From Marinilabiliales bacterium (GTDB lineage: Bacteria; Bacteroidota; Bacteroidia; Bacteroidales; PUMT01), in contig REEN01000034.1 in the NCBI GenBank assembly GCA_007695015.1, positions 1 through 36,784 of the forward strand: DNA of 36,784 bases. The letters run 5' to 3'. Numbering within the stretch: the stretch's first letter is position 1; each line of letters begins with the position of its first letter. Below the pieces are notes generated by a model, which worked only from the letters and a program-made list of their open reading frames with translations, was not told the DNA's origin and made no database searches. Of this stretch, positions 7,424 through 13,212 are shown piece after piece. A program made the translations under genes and the position numbers.

Positions 7424-9922
7424 ATGGATAACAGGTTTATTGCAGCAACCCTTTTCTTACTGATATTTCTTTTCGAGCCGGCAACCGGAGTTACGGTTGC
7501 CTCCAACTACTCAAATGAGGCCCGTAAGACACTCCGCGCCACAAGAGTTTCCGTTCCCCCGGTGATTGACGGCAGGCTTGAAGACCCGGCCTGGCTGAAG
7601 GCCGAGCCGGCAGCCGGGTTTGTGATGTACGAGCCGCACAACGACAGGCCCGCCTCTTTCGGCACTTACGTCAGGGTAGTCTACGACGACAGGGCAATTT
7701 ACGTGGGTGCCATGATGAAGGACCCTGATCCCGCTGCCATACTGACCGAACTTGGACTTAGGAACACCGGTAACAGTCTGAATGCTGACAGGTTCTGGAT
7801 CAATATAAACCCCTTCGACGACGGCATAAACGGGTTCACCTTCGAGGTATCTGCATCGGGGGTACAGACCGATATAAACCTCTCGGGCTCGGGCGGGAGC
7901 ACTTCGGGGAGCAGGCGAGGCGACTCTTCATGGGATGCGGTATGGAAGAGCGAGGTCCGGATAACTGATGATGGATGGATCGCCGAGATCGAGATCCCCT
8001 GGTCGGCACTCAGGTTCCCCAAAACTGAAGTCGCTGAATGGGGAATAAACTTCTGGCGCGAGGTGAGGCGAACCCGCGAGACATCAAGTTGGAACTTCGT
8101 AAACCGAAGGGTAGGCGACCCGTTGAGGTTCATGGGCGGACTTGGTGGCATCGAAGGGATAACACCTCCCGTAAGGCTTGGCTTCTTTCCCTACATGACC
8201 GGCTATGTAGAGCACAACAGCCTCCATCAGGGCTGGGGCAATGCGTCAAGCCTCGGCATGGATGTAAAGCTCGGGCTAAGCCAGAACTTCACCCTCGACA
8301 TGGCCCTGATACCCGATTTCACCCAGGTGCAGTCCGATGCCAAAGTGCTTAACCTTACACCCCACGAAGTCAGATACGATGAGCAGAGGCAGTTCTTTAC
8401 CGAAGGAGTCGAGCTGTTCGGAAAGGCCGACCTGTTCTACTCCAGGCGCATCGGTTCAAGACCCGGTGGATACCGGGAGGCCTACGGGGTTGCCGGCGAA
8501 GATGAGGTGGTCCTGGAGAATCCCATGGAGACAATGCTTATCAACGCTTCCAAGGTCTCGGGGAGGACGGGACGGGGACTGGGCATCGGGGTGTTCAACG
8601 CGATGACGGCGCCCGGCCGTGCAGTAATACAGGATGTAATTACCGGCGATACCCGTTACCACACGACCCAGCCCTTCACGAACTACAACCTGGTGGTGGC
8701 CGACCAGACACTGCCCAATAACTCGTTCGTCAGCCTTGTCAATACCAATGTGGCAGGATCGGCCGAAGGCTATACAGCCAATGTGACGGGGACCGAATTC
8801 AGGTTCTTTGACAACAGCAACCTTTACAGCATCAGGGGGGCGGGCGCCCTGAGCCAGCAATACTATTCAGCAGATGACAACAACTTCGGCTACAAGTACA
8901 ATATCGGGGCCGGCAAATATGCGGGAACCTGGCAGTACAACTACTCAAGGAGGGTTATTACCGACACCTACGACCAGAACGACATGGGTTTCTTACGGCG
9001 CAACAACCTGGCCGACAACGAGATCTCGCTAAGCCACAATATATTCGAACCCTTCTGGCGCCTTTTCACCCTCACAAACAGCTTTACAGCAACTTATTCG
9101 ACGCTTTACCGGCCCGGTGATTTTACCCGGCTCGACCTGGCATATAACATAAGAGCCCTTTTTGACACCAGGTTCTTCGCCCTGATCAGGGCAGGATACC
9201 AGCCTGCAGGCGAAAGGGACTATTTTGAGCCCCGGGTGCCCGGGCGGTTTTATGAAACCGGACAGGCATACAGCATCTATTTCATGTATTCGACCGATTA
9301 CCGCAAACGGCTCTATTTTGACGGAAACATGAGCTACAACCGCACCTTCACACTGCACAGGCAGGAGGGTTACAGCGCAGAGATCCGGCCCACTTTCAGG
9401 GTAAACGACAGGATAAGGCTGAGCTACGGCATCAACTACAACGAAAAGCGGAACGATGCAGGCTATGTCATGCACACTGCACCCGACTCGGTCTATTTCG
9501 GACTGCGTCCATCAAAAACCCTTACAAACACCCTGAGATCATCCACGGTCTTCACCAACGACCTGTCACTCAGCTTCGACCTGCGCCATTACTGGTCGAG
9601 GGTTAACTATACGGGGGACTATTTCCTGCTTTCAGACCAGGGAAGGCTCGCCCCTCTCACGCGCGACCTGCAGGCGCCCGACATCAATTACAACGCCTTC
9701 ACCATCGACATGATGCTCACCTGGCACTTCGCACCCGGCAGCCAGCTCACGGTACTCTGGAAAAATGTGATCGACAACAGGGGCAGCAACATGATGAACA
9801 ACTATTTCGATAACCTGCGATACATAGCCGGCCAGCCCCAGATAAACAGCTTCTCGCTGAGAATTCTCTACTACCTCGATTACCACACCCTCCAACCCCT
9901 CATAACCGGGCGGCCGGCATAA
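7424..9922 (+). CDS. DUF5916 outer-membrane protein with CBM9-like N-terminal domain
   Basis: This protein of about 832 residues starts with a signal peptide (MDNRFIAATLFLLIFLFEPATG). A carbohydrate-binding family 9-like domain follows (about 30-210: PPVIDGRLEDPAWLKAEPA, YVRVVYDDRAIYVGAMMKD, WIAEIEIPWSALRFP). The remainder is a long aromatic-rich beta-strand region typical of the DUF5916 family, predicted to be an outer-membrane barrel. It includes the conserved stretch ALIPDFTQVQSDAKVLNLTP and EQRQFFTEGVELF. The molecular function of DUF5916 is not established. Proximity to GH3 suggests a glycan-related envelope role, which is inference. The ATG at 7424 is preferred over the in-frame TTG at 7385 because of the signal peptide and the promoter position. 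Confidence 0.85.
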   Translation: MDNRFIAATLFLLIFLFEPATGVTVASNYSNEARKTLRATRVSVPPVIDGRLEDPAWLKAEPAAGFVMYEPHNDRPASFGTYVRVVYDDRAIYVGAMMKDPDPAAILTELGLRNTGNSLNADRFWININPFDDGINGFTFEVSASGVQTDINLSGSGGSTSGSRRGDSSWDAVWKSEVRITDDGWIAEIEIPWSALRFPKTEVAEWGINFWREVRRTRETSSWNFVNRRVGDPLRFMGGLGGIEGITPPVRLGFFPYMTGYVEHNSLHQGWGNASSLGMDVKLGLSQNFTLDMALIPDFTQVQSDAKVLNLTPHEVRYDEQRQFFTEGVELFGKADLFYSRRIGSRPGGYREAYGVAGEDEVVLENPMETMLINASKVSGRTGRGLGIGVFNAMTAPGRAVIQDVITGDTRYHTTQPFTNYNLVVADQTLPNNSFVSLVNTNVAGSAEGYTANVTGTEFRFFDNSNLYSIRGAGALSQQYYSADDNNFGYKYNIGAGKYAGTWQYNYSRRVITDTYDQNDMGFLRRNNLADNEISLSHNIFEPFWRLFTLTNSFTATYSTLYRPGDFTRLDLAYNIRALFDTRFFALIRAGYQPAGERDYFEPRVPGRFYETGQAYSIYFMYSTDYRKRLYFDGNMSYNRTFTLHRQEGYSAEIRPTFRVNDRIRLSYGINYNEKRNDAGYVMHTAPDSVYFGLRPSKTLTNTLRSSTVFTNDLSLSFDLRHYWSRVNYTGDYFLLSDQGRLAPLTRDLQAPDINYNAFTIDMMLTWHFAPGSQLTVLWKNVIDNRGSNMMNNYFDNLRYIAGQPQINSFSLRILYYLDYHTLQPLITGRPA

Positions 9923-9940
9923 CGTGACAGTTTTGTTCCG

Positions 9941-10028
9941 GATTTCTCACAGGCTCATTTTTGATTTCTCACAGGCTCATTTTTGATTTCTCACAGGTTT
10001 ATTCTTGATTTCCCACAGGCAAATTCTT
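9941..10028. repeat. Four tandem 22-bp repeats
   Basis: Four uninterrupted units lie at 9941, 9963, 9985 and 10007. Units 1 and 2 are identical and begin GATTTCTCACAGG; units 3 and 4 diverge mainly in their second half. Each unit junction contains a TTTTTGA or TTCTTGA segment, that is, a TTG at exactly 22-bp spacing, two helical turns. The array lies 18 bp after the DUF5916 stop and directly upstream of the flavin reductase promoter. Confidence 0.9.
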
Positions 10029-10034
10029 ATTTTG
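10005..10034 (+). promoter_or_regulatory. Candidate promoter of the flavin reductase gene
   Basis: TTG at 10005-10007 is followed after 20 bp by TATTTTG at 10028-10034. This is one T short of TAnnTTTG but has the right spacing. The -33 box sits at the boundary of the last two 22-bp repeat units, so the repeat array reiterates the -33-like box. Confidence 0.35.
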
Positions 10035-10063
10035 CAGTCCGGAACCCCAAAAACAAAACAATC

Positions 10064-10102
10064 ATGAAACCCCCATGTGCTGACGCACAAAAAACAACAT
10101 GA
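10064..10102 (+). CDS. Possible 12-codon leader peptide overlapping the flavin reductase start
   Basis: ATG at 10064 opens a short frame, MKPPCADAQKTT, whose TGA stop overlaps the flavin reductase ATG in an ATGA tetranucleotide. That arrangement allows translational coupling. There is no further support such as conservation, so it may be chance. Confidence 0.25.
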   Translation: MKPPCADAQKTT

Positions 10103-10683
10103 ATATGAAAACCTCCTTCGGACCGCAAAAACTGATGTTCCCCTGCCCTACCGGACTGGTAGTTATGGGAACAATGGAAAAGGCAAATATTGTAACAATA
10201 GCGTGGATAAGCCTGCTTACCAGCTCCCCTCCCACCATCGGGATATCTGTAGGAACCCGCGGCTTCTCGGGCAACGAGATCAAAAAGAACGGCGAATTTA
10301 CCGTGAACATCGCTTCGGTTGATATCATGGTGGAAGCGGACTTCTGCGGGATAACCTCGGGCAGGGACACCGACAAATTTGACATAACCGGCCTCACGAA
10401 AATGGAATCAAAGATCGTAAAACCGCCTATCATAAAGGAGTGCCCGCTGAACCTCGAATGCGTACTTGTCGAATCCGGCATTTTCGGCTCCACAAACCAT
10501 TTTGCCGGCAAAATCGTTGAAACACATATTGACACCGATAAGCTTGAGGACAGCGGCGACTACACAACCTTCGACATCGCGGCGATCAACCCCCTGATAT
10601 ACATTGGCGGCGCCCGCGAATACCGCCAGATAGGCAAAAAAACCGGCGACGCGTACCAGGTAGGAAAAAAGCTTTTCAGATAG
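10099..10683 (+). CDS. Flavin reductase family protein (flavoredoxin-like)
   Basis: This 194-residue FMN-binding split-barrel protein belongs to the flavin reductase-like family. The N-terminal CPTGLVVMGTMEKANIVTIAW and the following TSSPPTIGISVGTRGFSGNEIKKNGEFTVNI make up the flavin-binding barrel. The C-terminal half (KIVKPPIIKECPLNLEC..., THIDTDKLE) is characteristic of flavoredoxin/NADH:FMN reductase-like proteins. It is cytosolic with no signal peptide. The electron partner is unknown. The start is set by family N-terminus length; ATG at 10105 is a near-equal alternative. A second ORF starting upstream at 10077 is out of frame and is not real. Confidence 0.88.
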   Translation: MNMKTSFGPQKLMFPCPTGLVVMGTMEKANIVTIAWISLLTSSPPTIGISVGTRGFSGNEIKKNGEFTVNIASVDIMVEADFCGITSGRDTDKFDITGLTKMESKIVKPPIIKECPLNLECVLVESGIFGSTNHFAGKIVETHIDTDKLEDSGDYTTFDIAAINPLIYIGGAREYRQIGKKTGDAYQVGKKLFR

Positions 10684-10733
10684 CAGTAATAGCTCTCTGT
10701 TGCAGGTATACCAGTTTTTCCAGGCAGGATATC
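10684..10733 (+). repeat. Left copy of ~50-bp direct repeat flanking the HigBA islet
   Basis: Ungapped comparison with 12357-12406 gives about 39 identities in 50, including CAGTAA, AGCT, CTGTTGC, GTATACC, TTTTTCCAG and ATATC blocks in the same order and spacing. It begins immediately after the flavin reductase stop codon. Confidence 0.6.
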
Positions 10734-10819
10734 TTACGAATACACCGAATTCTCGAAATGACTTAAAACCAGAAATTGTCTGATTATGCAAACTCAATTT
10801 CCGATTAACTCAATTGTAT

Positions 10820-10860
10820 TACTATAGATATATTTAGCAAAATCGAACATTTCTATAGTA
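10820..10860. repeat. Perfect 9-bp inverted repeat
   Basis: TACTATAGA (10820-10828) is mirrored by TCTATAGTA (10852-10860) with a 23-nt spacer in AT-rich non-coding DNA between flavin reductase and the antitoxin gene. It may be a hairpin or binding site. No run of T follows, so a terminator call is weak. Confidence 0.35.
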
Positions 10861-10885
10861 TCTTCTTTACCAGGTTTCCCATTAG

Positions 10886-10989
10886 GCATAAGACCAGTTG
10901 CGTGCTTACGCCAACCCTATTCGTAAAAGTATAAAAGTTTGCCGTCAGCGCAAAATACTGGTTAACCCTTGTGGCGCAATTGGTTATAC
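10886..10989 (-). mobile_element. attC-like imperfect hairpin downstream of higA
   Basis: The arm at 10886-10902 (GCATAAGACCAGTTGCG) aligns with the reverse complement of 10975-10989 (GTATAACCAATTGCG). There are 13 identities in 15 aligned positions and a 2-nt bulge; the total span is about 104 bp. A small hairpin (GGCATAAG/CTTACGCC, 10885-10912) and a TTTGC/GCAAA pair lie inside. Size, imperfect arms with unpaired bases, and placement about 20 bp beyond the gene's 3' end resemble integron attC sites. The core motifs are not a perfect RYYYAAC/GTTRRRY match and no integrase is in the window, so this is a hypothesis. Confidence 0.35.
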
Positions 10990-11008
10990 GCATTATGCAC
11001 TGTTGATG

Positions 11009-11560
11009 TTATACCAATTCAGTTTTTCTCAATCCGAGTTTTGGTTTGTTCAATTTCTTTATCGATTCTCTAACCTTATCTCTTGTCTCTGAATGCAGAA
11101 AAGTTGGAATCAATATATTTAGGTTTATTCCCAAAATTCGATGAATAATCACCAAATCCTTAAGTGTAAAATGAGATACACCATTTATCAATTCACTCAT
11201 GTACGATTTTGGGTGTCCCAAGATAATTCCCAAATCCTGCTGGGTCATATCATACTTTTTAAGTATTTTTCTAATCGTATCTTTGCGCTTATTGATAAAC
11301 TTTTTCTCATAATTCACAATCTCCTCAGCTTTATCAGACTCCTCTACTTGTGAATCAGTGATTTTTTCAAAATCAGACCATTCCCTATCTTCGTAATCTT
11401 TAATCAAATCACGAAGCTTTTTTCTTAAAGGTTTTAAATTTGGATTTTCATCAATCATTAAACGCAATTTGCGCTCAAGTAAAGATGCTTTTTCCAAATC
11501 ATACTCATTCTCTAATCTTTCTATTTTCTCAATTTCTCTTATGTCAAGAATGTCTTTCAT
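11009..11560 (-). CDS. higA: XRE-family antitoxin, HigA-like
   Basis: The protein has 183 residues from the ATG at 11560; the longer frame would need a TTG three codons earlier. The N-terminal ~90 residues are highly charged helix (EIEKIERLENEYDLEKASLLERK...). A Cro/C1 helix-turn-helix follows: IRKILKKYDMTQQDLGIILG, then HPKSYMSELINGVSHFTLKDL. HigA antitoxins bind the toxin and repress the operon promoter. The gene follows the toxin gene in the same direction with a 12-nt gap, the HigB-HigA order. It is AT-rich compared with surrounding genes, consistent with acquisition. The symbol reflects family resemblance, not a proven orthologue. Confidence 0.75.
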   Translation of the reverse strand: MKDILDIREIEKIERLENEYDLEKASLLERKLRLMIDENPNLKPLRKKLRDLIKDYEDREWSDFEKITDSQVEESDKAEEIVNYEKKFINKRKDTIRKILKKYDMTQQDLGIILGHPKSYMSELINGVSHFTLKDLVIIHRILGINLNILIPTFLHSETRDKVRESIKKLNKPKLGLRKTELV

Positions 11561-11572
11561 GATTACCAATTT

Positions 11573-11914
11573 TTAAATCCAGTTATTATCTCTCAACCAT
11601 TTTTTAATTACATTACGATTGTTTTTAAAATTCAGTTCGTAATCATCATGACTACCAGCCCAAACAATCGTTGCTTCTCCATTTTCTTCAAATTCAATCA
11701 TTATCAATGTGCGATGTATATTGATGTTGAAGAAATAAAACTCTCCGCCATAAACACAATCAGCATCAGGTCTTTTTGCGGTCAAATCATATGGTGTTTC
11801 CCAATTGCTATCTTCAATCTCAGAAATCAATTGTTGAACTGCTTTAACCAGTTTCGGGTTACCTCGATTTTTCCGGATCAGTTTACCCAGAATGTGTTTA
11901 TTAATAATTCTCAA
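11573..11914 (-). CDS. higB: HigB-type mRNA interferase toxin (RelE superfamily)
   Basis: This 113-residue protein begins MRIINKHILGKLIRKN and has the family pattern SNWETPYDLTAKRPDADCVYGGEFYFFNINIHRTLIMIEF, then ATIVWAGSHDDYE. It resembles the HigB_toxin family of RelE-like ribosome-dependent RNases, which cleave mRNA on the ribosome when free of antitoxin. The homologous N-terminus falls on a TTG codon and no in-frame ATG precedes it. A weak start would keep toxin output low, which is inference. Length and fold order look intact. The antitoxin gene lies immediately downstream. Confidence 0.75.
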   Translation of the reverse strand: MRIINKHILGKLIRKNRGNPKLVKAVQQLISEIEDSNWETPYDLTAKRPDADCVYGGEFYFFNINIHRTLIMIEFEENGEATIVWAGSHDDYELNFKNNRNVIKKWLRDNNWI

Positions 11915-11934
11915 ATAATTTTTGTTTTAATCAT
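11911..11934 (-). CDS. Possible 7-codon leader peptide overlapping the toxin start
   Basis: An ATG at 11934 opens MIKTKII, whose TGA stop overlaps the TTG start of the toxin in a TTGA tetranucleotide. The predicted transcription start lies only a few bases upstream. It would couple toxin translation to a leader. It is too short to be convincing on its own. Confidence 0.25.
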   Translation of the reverse strand: MIKTKII

Positions 11935-11941
11935 TCTACGG

Positions 11942-11949
11942 CAAAGATA
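11942..11949 (-). promoter_or_regulatory. -7 element of the higBA operon
   Basis: Read on the minus strand this is TATCTTTG, an exact TAnnTTTG match, about 28 bp upstream of the toxin start. The -33 region shows only CTG near the right distance. Confidence 0.45.
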
Positions 11950-11999
11950 ACAAATAGTTCGGATAAAATCAGAACACCGGTTCATTAATTTGCATGGCG

Positions 12000-12009
12000 C
12001 CAATTGCGC
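12000..12009. repeat. Inverse copy of a 10-bp motif found in the attC-like site
   Basis: CCAATTGCGC here is the reverse complement of GCGCAATTGG at 10974-10983, so the toxin-antitoxin pair is bracketed by this motif. The flanks (TGGCGC...GCAT) also match partly in direct orientation because the motif is semi-palindromic. Confidence 0.4.
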
Positions 12010-12356
12010 ATAGCTGCTGTATATATTTGTTTTCTGTTTGCACAAACAATTTTGTATGACAATTTACAAAAATGAAGAAAAATAAAAACCTGCGATTACT
12101 GCCCAAATGAATCGCTATTGCATTGATTGAAGCTTGAATATCAAACAAGGATTTCTTGATTACAGCTTAAGTCCATTTATGCATTTTAATTGCAAGTTAA
12201 AAAATATGCAGGTAAAAATACTTGTTTTTGTCCGGAAGAAGAATATCCGTATCGATCTTATGACCGGGGTAACTAATCAGTTCAGAAGGGTTTTCGTGTC
12301 AGCTCCCTTATCGGGGAAAATTATATTTCCGGGTACGGTATGACCGTGAAAAATCT

Positions 12357-12406
12357 CAGTAAAAGCTTCCTGTTGCTTGTATACCGTTTTTTCCAGCCCC
12401 AATATC
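12357..12406 (+). repeat. Right copy of ~50-bp direct repeat flanking the HigBA islet
   Basis: Partner of 10684-10733, in the same orientation, about 39/50 identical without gaps. It lies just upstream of the promoter for the ACT-domain gene. The two copies delimit a segment of about 1.67 kb. Confidence 0.6.
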
Positions 12407-12432
12407 AACGGAAATACAAATCTGGTGCCCGA

Positions 12433-12462
12433 TTGGTTTTAATTGTGTTTTTTATAACTTTG
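12433..12462 (+). promoter_or_regulatory. Promoter of the ACT-domain/metH operon
   Basis: TTG at 12433-12435, a 19-bp spacer and TAACTTTG at 12455-12462 form a full Bacteroidota -33/-7 promoter. The predicted start is near 12468, about 20 nt before the ATG at 12489. Confidence 0.65.
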
Positions 12463-12488
12463 TGTTGATATTTTAACAAACCAGCAGA

Positions 12489-13151
12489 ATGACTATAGCG
12501 CATGCAGTTGACAGGATTATTTCACAATCGCCTTTCCTGGAGGAGGCGCTGACCGACAACATTATCAATGTGTCGTCGCTGGCCAGGAAGATCAGGCCCG
12601 ATGTGGAGAAGATACTCAAAAAGCCGGTTCAGGAGGGAGCCATCGTGATGGCCATAAACAGGAGGGAGCCCGGATACTATTTCAAGATCAGCAGGGGTAT
12701 AAAAACCTTCATGAGCAGGCTGGGAGACATAATCGTGCGGTCTGACCTGAGCGACCACAGCTTTGAGAACTCCCCCACCCTTATATCCTGCCAGAGGAAG
12801 CTAATGGATGAGATCGGCTCCGGGAAGAATGTTTTCTGCACCTTTTCTCAGGGAGTATATGAGACAACAATCGTTACCAGTAATTCTCTGGACGACTCGA
12901 TAAAGAAGATATTCAGCCAGGAAAAACTGCTGGCAAGGAAGAGCGGACTGGGCTCCGTTACTATAATGCTGCCCGAAAACAACACCGAGATATCAGGGGT
13001 CTATTACTTCATACTTAAATCTCTTGCATGGGGAGGGATCAACATACTGGAAATAATCTCCACGACCAACGAGGTGACGATAGTGGTGGCTGAACAGGAT
13101 GTTCACAGGGCCTTCCCAATGTTGCTGGGGCTTAAGAAACCGAATATCTGA
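12489..13151 (+). CDS. ACT-domain protein of unknown function upstream of metH
   Basis: This 220-residue cytosolic protein has an N-terminal helical segment that could be a winged helix ([20 protein letters not shown], about 23-42). Its C-terminal region (about 160-215) reads [19 protein letters not shown], then [18 protein letters not shown]. That is the beta-alpha-beta pattern of ACT domains, as in the regulatory part of aspartate kinases. ACT domains usually bind amino acids. Because metH starts 61 bp downstream in the same direction, a methionine- or aspartate-family sensing role is a reasonable guess but not shown. No enzyme active-site motif is visible. Confidence 0.65.
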   Translation: MTIAHAVDRIISQSPFLEEALTDNIINVSSLARKIRPDVEKILKKPVQEGAIVMAINRREPGYYFKISRGIKTFMSRLGDIIVRSDLSDHSFENSPTLISCQRKLMDEIGSGKNVFCTFSQGVYETTIVTSNSLDDSIKKIFSQEKLLARKSGLGSVTIMLPENNTEISGVYYFILKSLAWGGINILEIISTTNEVTIVVAEQDVHRAFPMLLGLKKPNI

Positions 13152-13158
13152 TGTAATT

Positions 13159-13186
13159 TTGCCACCGGAACCTGTCCAGGTGGCAA
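13159..13186 (+). promoter_or_regulatory. Stable hairpin between the ACT gene and metH
   Basis: TTGCCACC (13159-13166) pairs perfectly with GGTGGCAA (13179-13186) around a 12-nt loop in which GGA and TCC can also pair. An alternative stem ACCTG/CAGGT overlaps it, so two exclusive structures are possible. No U-tract follows, so it is not a standard terminator. It could tune metH expression or mRNA processing. Confidence 0.4.
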
Positions 13187-13212
13187 CCGCACTTACAATA
13201 ATCTTCAGGACA

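Larger units (their letters stand above)
11950..12432. other. Non-coding DNA upstream of higBA
   Basis: No credible gene was seen; a 69-codon frame at 12134 opens with TTG and has no recognisable features. Structures present are the CCAATTGCGC inverse copy at 12000-12009, a TGTTTG-CA-CAAACA dyad at 12035-12048, a GCGATT/AATCGC hairpin at 12092-12115, and the right direct repeat at 12357-12406. Confidence 0.4.

Noticed and set aside
12134-12343. 69-codon open frame in the islet
   Set aside because: It opens with TTG, has no recognisable composition or motif and lies in AT-rich non-coding DNA.
12340-12488. Cobalamin or SAM riboswitch upstream of the metH operon
   Set aside because: The leader after the mapped -33/-7 promoter is only about 20 nt and shows no riboswitch consensus.
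13099-13212. 38-residue extension of MetH into the ACT-domain gene
   Set aside because: MetH homologues begin near [10 protein letters not shown], and the extension overlaps the real upstream gene in another frame.
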